DNA of 64,000 bases from Chaetoderma sp. LZ-2023a (taxonomy: Eukaryota; Mollusca; Caudofoveata; Chaetodermatida; Chaetodermatidae), in contig JAVVLW010002775.1 of the NCBI GenBank assembly GCA_034401795.1, positions 1 through 64,000 on the forward strand. Reading direction: 5' to 3'. The notes beneath the pieces were generated by a model, which worked only from the letters and a program-made list of their open reading frames with translations, did no database searches and was not told the DNA's origin. The position numbers and the translations under genes were made by a program. The stretch's first letter is position 1. The number at the start of each line of letters is the position of its first letter. Below, piece by piece: positions 34,801-46,800 of the stretch.

Positions 34801-37800
34801 CCCACCCCCAGCTGTCCGTTTACACGGATGCATTGCTGGAGGGGTGGGGTGCCTGCCTGGGAGAACACCAGGTCTCGGGCACATGGACTCTCCCGGAGAG
34901 TCAGCTGCATATCAATCTGTTGGAAATGATGGCAGTGGAACTGGCGTTGGAAGAGTTCCTTCCGATGATCAGGGGCAAGGTGATATTGATACGGTCGGAC
35001 AATTCGACAGTAGTATCATATATAAATCGCCAAGGCGGGACCAGGTCGCCCACCCTGTGCATCAGGGTGTGGCACTTGATTCAATGGTGCAGGAATTACT
35101 CGGTTGTTTTGAAAGCAGCTCATATTCCTGGCCGATTGAACATTCTGGCGGATGCTTTGTCTCGCAGACAGAGAATCTTGCCAACAGAATGGTCCCTCAA
35201 CCCTCCAGTTCTACGACGGATCTTCGAGCATTGGGGCAAACCCAACGTGGACTTGTTCGCCACAAAGGAAAATGCTCAAATCATGACATGTCTCGCCGAT
35301 TCCAGATCCAAATGCCGTCGATACAGACGCTCTGGCGATAAGCTGGAGAGGGATGCATGCTTACGCGTACCCACCCACCATTCTTCTACCGAAGGTATTG
35401 GTGAAGGTCAGGGAGGAGCCGTGTCTGGTCCTGCTAATAGCGCCGTATTGGCCGAGCAGGGCGTGGTTCACGGATCTTCTAGATCTGCTGGTGGAAAATC
35501 CTGTGCAGTTGCCCGAGATTCCGAACATAATCTCCCAGGCCAAGGGACGCTTCCTACACGATTTCATCGCGGCTGCGAGAAGGAGGTCAACCTTCAAGTC
35601 ATATAACAACAAGGTTAACAGATTTGCAGACTGGTGTGAAGAAAAGGGTATTGATACCTTTCAATCCACTATTCAGCAAATAGCAGACTTTCTCTGTGAG
35701 CTGTTCTTTGCAGGACTAGCTCCCGTCACAGTTGCTGGATACAAGTCAGCTTTGGCATCAGTTATCCCTTGTCTAGCCAACAGGGATAGTCCAGAGGTGG
35801 CCCAGTTAAATGTGATGTTGAAGGGAATGAGCAATCTCCGCCCGAGACAACCGGTAGTCATTCCAGCCTGGAGTCTATCTTTAGTGCTTAATGTACTGGC
35901 CAAGCACCCTTTCGAACCGTTGCGTTCGGCTAGTCTAAAGCATTTGACTCTAAAGGCGGTCTTTCTATTGGCAGCTTCCTCAGCTAGAAGGCGCAGTGAG
36001 ATCCATGCGCTTTCGGCAGAGAGGAACCAATTTATTGTTTCTGGAGAAGGTCTGCGTCTTCTGCCAAGAGCAGAGTTTATGTCAAAGAACCAATCCTTGA
36101 GATATCCCGGCAAACCGATCATTATACCGAAGTTAACTAGGTTTGATCGTGATGCCAGTGTCTGGTGCCCGGTCCGTGCTTTGACTAAGTACAAGAAACG
36201 GACTGACTCGTTACGGTCGAACGATAGACATCTGTGGATCTGCCATAAAAAGCCTTATGGCGCCGCATCTATGGATACTATCTCTCGTTGGGTGGTCGAA
36301 TGCATTCAGACTACTCACGAGATGGCGACTGGGCACCAGGTGCAGGGCGTAAGGGCACACGATGTTAGAGGAATAGCCGCCTCGACCGCCCTTTACAATG
36401 GTGTTCCGTTAGAGGACATCATGGCCGTTGCACAATGGCACTGTGAGTCCTCATTTACGGATTACTATATGAGGGATGTGTCAGACTCAGCCAATCCACT
36501 CGCTTTAGCTGTTTTGAAACGATAGTTAGTGACCACACTGCTTTTCCCCTTTTTTCACTTTGGTAAGAAAAGTACCTAAAGCAGGCATGGTCAAGCGAGA
36601 GGATGTCAACCAGATTGTGTCACTGATGGCCGAACCGGTGAATGGTTGGAGGCGGTACGTCTGAAGTCCTGTTATCATAAGGTAATTCAATAAGTGAGAG
36701 TTTTTTGTATTATGTATATGTATCATGTTCATTCATCTTATATATTCATGCTCATTCCCAGGCTAATACAAGCAATATGCAGGGAGTAGTTAACCCTCTT
36801 GGCAAATGGGTGTTTTCAGGCGAGATACATGTTCGTTAGTTCTCTCCCTTTACTTAGGAGGAAAAAGGGGTGGGGGGCTGTGACGCGAATGTGATTCGGT
36901 TCCGTGAACTTGACGGTCCTTTTAGGTCTCCGTTAGTCAAGTTTGAAGTCTAAAATCTTTCTCCAAGGGGCAAAATTAGCATGTATGGCTTGCCCCTTCC
37001 CACCAGGTTACTGATCAAATCTGGTGTATATCAGAAGTAACAGAATGGTGAGTATTGATCGAAGGAGAATGCAGGAAATGTCAATTTCCCTTTCTCCGAG
37101 ATCTAACAATACTCACCATTCTGTTACGGACCCAGCCTCCCAGCCCCACGGAGGCAAGCCATAGTTTTCTCTTGTTTGGTGGCTATGCAAACAATATGAG
37201 CTCTATGGTAAACGGGTACTCGGCAGTTGGGAGCCGAGTACCCGGTTCCCAGGAGTCGGTAAAGCTTTCTAAGTCTATGATCCTAGAGCCGCTGTCAAGG
37301 CCAGCTGTATATCAGAAGTAACAGAATGGTGAGTATTGTTAGATCTCGGAGAAAGGGAAATTGACATTTCCTGCAATACATTACACTTTTGATGATGACT
37401 TTCATGTTTGTATAGTTCTTCATAGTAATTATCAGACAAAGTAACTAATGTAACTAAAATTTAACTTTAGTTACATTATGCAAAGTAACTGAAATGTAAC
37501 TAGATACATTGCTCAACCAATGTAACTGTAACTGACATAGTCCAATGTAACTGTAACTAGTTATATTTAAATGTAACTGACGCCAGGCCTGGATGGTACC
37601 TACCATAGACTCACAGCTATGAATTATGGTGGTTCTATGATAGGTTTTGTCACTTGTGTGCATATTTTTGTGCAAAGCCCTGTAAAACTAATTAGTATTT
37701 TACAATTGTACACTATTTTCATGGTTCCCAGGTAACCAATACCACTACTTTTGGGCATCTAAAGTTGCATTTTGGGGTATATACACTTATGAGAATCCCT

Positions 37801-40800
37801 GACTATAACTTAATGTACTTATGAGCTCTACTGTCATGGCTGTAATGGACCTTTCCATTTTTAGCTATGCCCCGCCCATCACTAGCTAAGCTCCACCCAC
37901 ACCTCGTCGTGTTTGGATTGATCGATCCCCGAATGCCCTAGCTATCAATTTCCTGAAAACTATACAGGGAAGCTGTTGAATATTTTGTAACTAATTAGAT
38001 TGGGTGCTGTTGCTGCCATAGGCAGCAACAGCGCCCAGTCAAATTAGTTTCAAAATATTCAACAGAATATTTATTAAATAGTAAAAGCAAACAATTTGTA
38101 CAACAGCCCATAGACCGTTATCAAATATGCGTTCGTGACGTACTTATCGACGTTATTCATGACGTCATTCATTATGATGTCATTGTACACAGCACGCAGT
38201 TCATTATGATTTCATATAATGTGTGGGTACTCTGGAAAGGTGAATTGTTTCACTCAAAATTAAAAAACCATTGTATCTGCTGTGGTAATGTGATACTACG
38301 CACTTACATGTAGGCTAACCCTTTAACCCTTACCACTCTGGTGTCAAAATTCTTAATTTTCAAATTAAATTAAAAGATGAACTAGTGTTCATTTTTCAAC
38401 AAACTTGGTGGGAGATGGTGCTGTCATAGACAGCAACATCGTCCACCAAAATTGTTGCAAAATGTACACCGGTTTCTTTGCATTTCACATCAAGAGTATA
38501 CTTACCTCCCTAATACTTTTGATATTGCTAAATATTGGCTTTCACTCAATAAAACACTCAGATTAAAAACAGTTAGGTGCCCCTACTGGGCAGGTAGTCA
38601 GAGGTAGTCCGGCGGATGCCAGCCCCACCACCGCGCATGCGCCAACTACTACTGCCTCTTTGCTAATTTATTGGCAAAGGATTCACATGCGCTTGCAGTT
38701 ATCTACAAGTTTTCTACGCATTTGAGCCTATTTTCACGTCTGTTGAGTTCAATTCTATTGAGGAAAGATGTCAGAGAGAACGAATTCACCAGAGGAGGGG
38801 ACTGGAGGTCTTTATCAGGTGATTTCAATGATATTCTAGCGAGTTTTTTCCCCGGTGTAATGTGTTTCCGGGACTCGCGCTTACCGTGATAGCGCCTGTT
38901 TGAGTTGGGTTTTTCCAACATGGTGCTTTATAAGACTAAATTCTCTTTGTGTTTATGTCCACAGGTATCAGTTTGGATTATTGGTGGACTTCTCAGCACA
39001 GGAGGGTTTGTTTCTCTCCACCACGGTTCCATTTCCTACTAATACTGTTAGGTTATCTAACCAAAAAGTCTATGTTCAGTGAGTTGGAGGCTTACTATAA
39101 AGGTCTTCTCACTTTGCCCTCTTGATCCAATTCCTTCCCCCAAGGTGGAGAGAGTGAAGAGGCGTAGTCTTGGTGGAGTGCTCCAGTGCATCACGGTGGA
39201 TGGTTTGTCTATACATGGTGTCAGGTATCTAATTAATGATATGAGGTAATATGAATTATTTGAAAAAATAATGACTTTTTTTACCATTGTTATCATTCTG
39301 TATCTGATGATGTGTAGTCTGAATATCCTTTTGCGGATGTTCTGGTTATGAATACAATTCATCCTTGCACTTGGATGATTGTTGCGGACCGATTAATTTC
39401 TGTTAAGGGATTGATGACGTCATAATCGGCCTTGCTCTTTATTAACATTTAAAGTTTTGTCCAACGCTGGTTTCTTCTTGATTAGTGATCTTTATGATCC
39501 TGTCCCTCTCTTTTAGTTTGGTTTTGAGTTTTCTAACCGTAACTATCTTGCTCATTGTCCTCGTCCTTTGTCCTGTTTCAGAGACCTGGTTGCCCGTCCT
39601 GTGGTTGGTTTTTAAAGGACCGTTTTGCACCGCATTTGTGTTTTAGCTGCAGTCCCTGTGGACCGTTGCTAAAATGCGATGTCTGTAAGCAGTGGAGGGG
39701 TGAGCTAATGGCTGATTTTTTGTCGTTACAGGCAAGGGAGAAGGTGATGGAAGAGGAGAGGAAGGCGAAGAAGGAGGGTGGTAAGAAAGGTAAGAGGAAG
39801 GCCTCATCCGCGGTGGATATGGAGGCCTTCCGGTCCGAAATGTTGGGAGAGATGCAGAGGACAATAAAGGATTTGGTCCCAGAGTTGCTTCGCAGCATGC
39901 TTCCTGGGCCAGGTCCTTTGTTGTCCTCAGCATCTGCTTCGGAGCAGGTGATCCCCGCCTCTGAATCCGAGTTCCATAGGTCCGTTCCGTTGTTCGAGGG
40001 GGATTCAGAGGTGGCCCCGTTGATGGGGGTGGTCCACGACCCTGGCAGCAGGCTTGGTGCCGCGCCGAGGGGCCGTGGACAACGGTTGTTGCTGGGACCC
40101 GCGGTCTGCTCATCAGACCCTGGGTATCCGCGCGCCGTGGGTGTCAAAGCCTCCTATGGCACCTTCCCTGGCCAGTCCGGGTTAGCTCTCTTTGCCGACC
40201 CGGAGCCTAACCTTTCTGGCCAGGAGGAAGAGGATTACCTGCTAGGGTCGCCGTCTGGGGACGTGGCCATGGAGTACGACGTCTGTGCACCCCTCGCGGG
40301 GAATACAGGCGACGTGTTCCATGGTTCTACTCACGCAGGAGTAGAATTCACGGTCCAGAATGTGACCCTGGGCGGTGCTGATGGCCACGGTTACCGCATA
40401 CCTCGGCTTGCCGAGAGTATCGCTGGTGCTGGCCAGGGCCGTGGTGGGGCGGTGTCTACCCCGCGCTCTACCACGGCGCCTGCTCCTGGTCAAGCCAGGG
40501 AGTTTAGCATGCCTGTTCTTTCGGGCCCGCATGCTTTCCCTGGCTTGCCAGGGGTATCAGCATATCCGCCGTCTAGTACAACTGCGTGCGCTCAGGAGGA
40601 AGACGAAGGCCCTCGTCTAGTAGAGCGCTCGCAGTTAGCCACGGAGGAGGATTGGTCGGACGCTTGCCAGTGGCTGGTAAGTGTTCGGCCAGATCTGCCC
40701 GTGGAGCAGTCGGCGAGCCAGCATGACCATAGGCCGTGGTTAGCTGGTAAGCCGACTGCCACCGCTATGCCATCTCTGCCGCTGGCTGAGCATGTCGTTG

Positions 40801-43800
40801 ACATGTTCGAGGCGGCAGAGACGTCCATTAAGGCGAATGGGCGTCTCGCGAAGGCCCCTCGCGAGGTGGCTAGGCGTTGCCACATCGTGCCCCTGGATTA
40901 CCAGCGGTACGGTGTGATGCCTAAGCCCAGCATAGATGATCGCGCGGCTTTGGGCGAAGATGCGCGGCCAGGCTCCCGTTCTGACACGGGTGTCCTGTGC
41001 TCGAACGCGTTGCGTTCGGCTAATACCGCCCTGCGTGATGCGGAGGAGAGTGGGAGAGCGTCGATTGCTGCTCTGTCCCACGTCTCCCAGCTGTTACAGG
41101 GGGTGGTAACAGCATCCGCTTCACGCCAGCCAAGCCCGGTCACAGTCCAGAGGGCCATCCAGGATGGTATCAACCTGGCTCTGGACTGTTTGACGCGGGC
41201 GGTGACCAGGAGTGTCCGGGCGAGGCGCACGTTTGCCCTTGACAATCTGTGCCCGTCCCAGGACCTGTATAATAGGCTGCTGCGAACTCCTATGACAGGT
41301 CCTGGTCTCTGGAGGTGAGGGATGTAGGCACCTCCAGGAGACGGTGACTCTGGTCAACAACCAGAGGGCGCTGCGTGAGCAGTTTGAGGTGCTCCGGCAG
41401 GAGCGCGTTCGCGCAGCACCCCCTGCGTATCGTCCCCTGCAGGCTCGAGGTGGCGCTGGCCAGGTCAGAGGCCAGCCACCAGCGCAGCGTCGGTCTAGGC
41501 CGCGTGCGATTCGGCCAGCAGCGAGGGGCGGGCGCAGGCTCCCCAGGCGCAGCCAGCCAGGCAGCCACCCGCGCACCGTGGTGCGCGCGGTGCTGGGCGT
41601 GGCGCGCGGGGATCTGGTCGCGGTAATCGGGCCTGATGGGCCGGTTACCGCGGTGGGAACCACTCCGGTGTTTCAGGCCGAGAAGACAGTGCCACTCTCG
41701 CACTCCTTATGTCCACCTCTCTCCCTAGGTGGACCGGTGTGCGGCCGTTTGGCCGGCCACTTGCCAGAGTGGAAGCGGTTGACTCAGGACCGTTTAGTCT
41801 TTGGCGATGGCTTTCAGTCGGGTATCGTCCCGAGTGGATGACAGGCCCGCCATCGCGACTGTCTCTCGTGCCGATCTGGACTCCGATTCCGAGGGATCCA
41901 GATCAAAGGTTGTGTATAGAGGACGAAATAAATTCCCTCATACAAAAGGAAGCCATTCAGCCGGCGCAGAGGTGCCCGGGCTTCTATTCAACTGTGTTCT
42001 TAGTAACGAAAAACACCGGAGGGTGGAGGCCGATTCTCAACCTCAAGCCATTGAACAAGTTCATAGAGACGCCCAGTTTCAAGATGGAGACTGTGCGCTC
42101 GGTGTTGGCGGGGTTAGAGCGAGGAATGTGGACAGCGTCAATAGATTTGAAGGATGCTTATTTCCACATTCCCATAGAGAGGAGTTTCCGTCGCTTCCTG
42201 AGATTTGCATTCCATGGCAGACAGTGGGAATTCAGGGTATTACCCTTCGGAATTTCCACGGCTCCTCGGGTCTTCACCCGTGTGGTTCTCGCGATCACTG
42301 CATACCTCCGCAGGAGAAGCATAGCAGTCCACACGTACATAGACGACTGGCTGTTGAAAGCACACACCCGGGAAACGTTATCGGCCAATCTGGAGATTGT
42401 TTTGAAAACTCTCACGGACTTGGGCTGGATAGTCAATTTCCAAAAATCAGAGCTAACTCCATCCCAGAAGTTTGTTTACCTGGGCATGTTCTTCGATTTG
42501 GAGATGGGATATGTTTATCCCACTCAGGAGAGGGTTCAAAGACTCATCTCAGTAATACAGTCGGTGTGCGACAGTCGTCATGTCCTGGCACGGGTTTACT
42601 TGAGAATGCTGGGGTTGATGGTTTCATTGGAACCAGTCATTCCGCAGGCCGCCTTGCGCAGGCGCCCGATCCAGTTGTTTCTCATGACACAGTGGACCCA
42701 GAGTTCAGGTTCGCTGGACTCGAACGTGTCAGTGTTGGCGCCTCTGATTCACCACCTGCAATGGTGGTTGAATACAGAGAATCTCTTGCCGGGGGTTTTG
42801 CTAACCCCTCCCCACCCTCAGGTGACTGTGTATACAGATGCATCGATGGAGGGGTGGAGAGCTTGTCTGGAAGAGTCCACAATATCAGGGCTTTGGGATC
42901 TGGATCAGTCCAAGGAACATATCAATCTACTAGAGCTAAGAGCAGTAGTCCTGGGCCTGGAACATTTCTTACAGAAAGTTCAGGGCAGGATTGTTCTAAT
43001 TCGTTCAGACAACTCAACAGTAGTGACTTACATAAACCGCCAGGGCGGAACGAAGTCGCCCAGTCTCTGTATGATGACATGGAAACTGCTTTGTTGGTGC
43101 CTAGATCATGGGATCACCTTGAAGGCAGTTCATATTCCGGGAAGGCTAAATCTGCTAGCAGACTCATTGAGCCGAAGGATGAGTGTTTTACCCACGGAAT
43201 GGCAACTAAATCAATGTGTGACGGATCGTCTGTTCGACCATTGGGGGAAACCCAACATCGATTTGTTCGCAACGAAGAAGAATGCGAAGATGACGACGTA
43301 CGTCTCTCCGATTCCAGACCCACGCGCTTTCGCAACAGATGCGTTAGCTATCAGCTGGGTGGGAATGTATGCATACGCATTCCCTCCAGCAATCCTGATT
43401 CCAGAAAATCAGGCAGCAGGAGTGCCAAGTGCTTCTGATTGCCCCGGATTGGCCAAGGCGATCGTGGTATACGGATCTGCTGGACCTTCTGGTCTGCAGT
43501 CCGGTTCCTCTGCCTCTGATGGACGACCTTATCTTCCAGGGCAAGGCACTTCACGACAATCCGTCAATGTTCAGATTGACTGCGTGGATGTTGTCAAGGA
43601 ATCTAGAATTAAGGAGGGCTTTTCTGAGCAAGCGGCCATGTTTATGGCCAAAGCCAGGAGGGGTTCAACCTCCAGAGCATATAATTATAAAATCAACAGA
43701 TTTGCAGAGTGGTGCTCAAAAAGATGTATTGATCCAATGGACTCATCTATTCAGGTAGTGGCTGATTTCCTCTGTCACCTATATGATGCCTATAGCCTCA

Positions 43801-46800
43801 AGCCTAACTCTATTGCTGCTTACAAATCAGCATTAATGACTGTTATCCCTTGCTTGGCTAATAGGGGGAGTGATGAAGTAAGTACATTAAATGTATTAAT
43901 TAAAGGCATGGGCAATCTAAGACCAAGGAATCCTCCACTGATTCCGTCTTGGAGTTTATCTCTGGTGCTTCAGGTACTAGGAGATAAGCCTTTTGAACCA
44001 CTTAGTTCCATTTCTATGAAAATGTTAACGCTTAAAACTGTATTTTTAATTGCTGCGGCCTCGGCAAGGCGTAGGAGTGAGATTCACGCCTTATCAGCCG
44101 AGGATGACCATTTTGTGGTTACAGGGGAAGGCCTTAAGCTTCTACCTAGGATTAATTTATTGGCTAAGAATCAGTCATTGAAATATCCAGGTCAACCTAT
44201 TTTTTTGCCATCTTTAACTAGATATGATCCTAATTCTAAAGCATGGTGCCCCGTCCGGGCGCTGCTCCGGTACAAACAGCGTACTTCGGAGTGGCGTACC
44301 GACCTATCAGCGTTATGGTTGTCATATATTGAACCCCATGGCAGGGCGTCTAAGGACACCATTTCTAGGTGGATTGTGGAGTGTATTCAGTTTTGTCACA
44401 AATCCGCCACCGGGAGACAGGTTGATGTGGCCAAGGCTCACAGTGTCCGCGGTGTCGTGGCATCCACTGCCCTGTTTAGTGGGGTCCCTGTGGATGACAT
44501 TATGTCCGTGGCTCAGTGGCACTGTGAGTCAAGTTTTACAGACCATTACCTCTGTGACACCTCTAACCCTCTCGCCTTGTCGATTTTGAAACATTAATCG
44601 CTTTTACATTTTGTGAGGAGTGCTTCCGCATTGCTTATATACTTCGCAATTTAGCGATGGTAACAACCACTTGTCGGGACTGCATCAGGCTTCTCTACTG
44701 GGATCATGATGACAGCTTCCAAGTTCAACAAGGTCAGTCTTGTTCATGTGTTGTTCATTGTTACTTGTATTGTCACGTTACCCATTATTATTAATATGGT
44801 GATGGTTTATGTGGGAGGTGGTTCATCATAGAGAGTATACGAAAATGGAGCCTTTTCGTCTCTGTCCTATAGTACTTGGCACTAGTACGTAGAGAGCGTA
44901 TAGGACATTGAGGTCATCTAGTCTTCCTCCCAGGAGGGGGGGGGAGCGCATATGACATTCGGTCATCTCTCATGCATCGGTTGTGTTATCCGATGGTTTG
45001 TCAAATCCTGACTGTGTTCTCACACATTTCAGACGTCATAAGTGCCTTAAACGCGTGAAAGCGTATAGGGAAGAGCTGGTCTTTTGACCTCGCCTCCCTC
45101 CCGCCAGATTCACTTTCGAATTCTGGCAATATCAAAAGTATTAGGGAGGTAAGTATACTCTTGATGTGAAATAAATGAAATCAAGGATTTCTTTTTTCAC
45201 GAGAGAGTTGATACTTACCTCCCTAGATACGGACCCGGCCTCTCCACCCCACAGAGGCTCGGTCTTCAGGCTCTTGGTAGTTGCATGTGTTAGCCAATAA
45301 ATTAGTCAGAGGCAGTAGTAGTCGGCGCATGCGCGGTGGTGGGGCTGGCATCCGCCGGACTACCTCTGACTACCTGCCCAGTAGGGGCACCTAACTGTTT
45401 TTAATCTGAGTGTTTTATTGAGTGAAAGCCAATATTTAGCAATATCAAAAGTATTAGGGAGGTAAGTATCAACTCTCTCGTGAAAAAAGAAATCCTTGAT
45501 TTCGTTTAATTCACATGGTAAAAGATAGAATATTGACAGCAGAGTGCTAAGGGTTAACCCATCAAGTTAAAAATCTCAATTTCAACTATAAATGAAAACT
45601 TTTGAATATTTTCAAACTAGTTATACTGGAAGCTGTTACTGCCATATGGTGCAACAGCTCCCAGTCAATTTAATTTCAAAATATTCAACATAATTTTCTT
45701 TTTGACATTGTGGTCTGTAAAACAGTTAAATAATATTTCTTCATTATTTGTAGTTAGATGCTGAAGAAGGTGAATCTAAGAGCTTTATATTCCATAGTGC
45801 AGATGCTCTGACAAAAAATGACAAGCTGCTTGTACTTATCCATGGCTCGGGTGTGGTCAGGGCGGGGCAATGGGCCAGAAGGTAATTATCATAGAAAGTA
45901 CGGAGCGGATAAATTAGCGTTGAATAATCACACATGGGTAATTAACCCGAGATGTTTTTGAAAAAATGTCAAGGCTATTGAAATCATGTCCATCTGTCTG
46001 TTAGGTGGTTTGCCTGTCAGTCCCTCTGTCCGTCTGTCTATCTCTGAAACCAATTGTCAGAATTCCTCCAAATTCATTATGTGAGTTATGTGAGAATTGC
46101 ATGACTATACTTTTACTTGTCCTCACCACTTGGGGGTCAGGGAGCCGGTCAACAGTTCAAATATCATACAATTTCCATCCAGCGTTGTGTCTCATCTGAA
46201 ACTGTTTGGGGAGAATTCAAGCAAATTTGTTATCTATATGATTGTGGATTGTAAGATGACATAATGTATATTGTTGGGATCTGACCGCTGCATGTGCTGG
46301 TGGTGCCAAAAGGTAAAAGTTAGGGAAAGTATGGGGGTTTGCGATGGTGTGCCATTTACTCTGGGCTCAATTACAGCCATGGCAACCATCCGTCGTCCAT
46401 CCATCCGTCAACTTTTCCTTTAAACAACTTCTCAAGAACCACTGGGCCGATTTCAATTATATTTGGCTGGAAGCATCCTTATGGCATAGGGATCCATGTT
46501 TGTTCAAAGGAAGCCAATTGGGCCGGGGGCCATCTTGGATTTTGGCCGATTTTAGGAAATGTCTTTAAACGTCTTCAACAAAAACCGTTTAGGGGATTGA
46601 TGCAAACCTCAAGAAATATGATCTAGGGCAAGAGCTGAACCAAGTTTGTTCAAGGGAACTTGATTGGTCAGACGGTTCGGCCGCCATCTTGGTTGACCTA
46701 TTTTAATGAAAACAACTTCTCCAGAACTGCTGAAGGGATTGGGCCGAAATTTGGCAGATATGATTAGGGAGTAAGGCCCATTAAAGTTTGTAAGCGAAGT

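Larger units (their letters stand above)
30340..37374 (+). mobile_element. DIRS-type retrotransposon, family A copy 2 (full length)
   Basis: A 7035-bp element with all DIRS parts: left repeat (30340-30512), leader, gag-like ORF (31466-33547), RT/RNase H/methyltransferase-like region, tyrosine recombinase, internal complementary region (37027-37127) and right repeat (37170-37374). The internal complementary region joins the complement of the left tip to the complement of the right tip at 37070/37071, which defines both element ends to the base. It lies in sense in ARB2A intron 4, inside hAT element no. 3. No target duplication is present, as expected for recombinase integration. The coding region carries a 2-nt deletion (35287/35288) and an 80-bp deletion (35561/35562). 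Confidence 0.95.
28497..37591. mobile_element. hAT-like DNA transposon no. 3, interrupted by DIRS copy 2
   Basis: Left end CAGGGCTGGGGTAACTG and right end (read inward) CAGGCCTGGCGTCAGTTAC. Flanking 8-mers GACGGTAC (28489-28496) and GATGGTAC (37592-37599) differ by one base. Both subterminal regions (28510-28675 and 37440-37580) are packed with GTAAC/GTTAC motifs, likely transposase-binding repeats. Without the 7035-bp DIRS insert it would be about 2060 bp. No transposase frame is seen. Flanking DNA is repeat X, whose uninterrupted copy is at 26560-26925. Confidence 0.8.
38483..45508 (+). mobile_element. DIRS-type retrotransposon, family B (full length, near intact)
   Basis: About 7026 bp in sense orientation in ARB2A intron 4. 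It has a left repeat, gag-like ORF, RT/RNase H/methyltransferase-like and recombinase region, internal complementary region (about 45127-45228) and right repeat. Its protein order equals family A but the DNA is unrelated outside short conserved motifs, so it is a separate family. The only coding lesions I can see are a 1-nt shift in gag (about 41314) and a 1-nt insertion in an A run (43404-43407). It was inserted into a family G MITE. Confidence 0.95.
38327..45553. mobile_element. TTAA-type MITE, family G, interrupted by DIRS family B
   Basis: The left end CCCTTACCACTCTGGTGTC is preceded by TTAA (38323-38326), and the right end GCAGAGTGCTAAGGG is followed by TTAA (45554-45557). Without the DIRS insert it is about 200 bp, like its relatives at 20334, 58654 and 62608. 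CCC-beginning ends next to TTAA are piggyBac-like. Confidence 0.85.

Noticed and set aside
35561-35562. The 80 bp missing from DIRS copy 2 as a spliced intron
   Set aside because: The segment in copy 3 lacks GT/AG limits at the junction used by copy 2 and encodes conserved methyltransferase-tail and recombinase-frame residues; it is a deletion with GA microhomology.
35353-36525. Phage-type integrase from bacterial contamination
   Set aside because: It is part of a complete DIRS element nested in a eukaryotic gene with spliced exons.
30340-37374. LTR retrotransposon or endogenous retrovirus
   Set aside because: Terminal repeats are inverted, there is no protease, DDE integrase or envelope-like gene, and a tyrosine recombinase plus internal complementary region are present, which defines DIRS.
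40242-40885. Minus-strand frames within DIRS family B gag
   Set aside because: Codon-bias shadows without similarity or conservation in family A.
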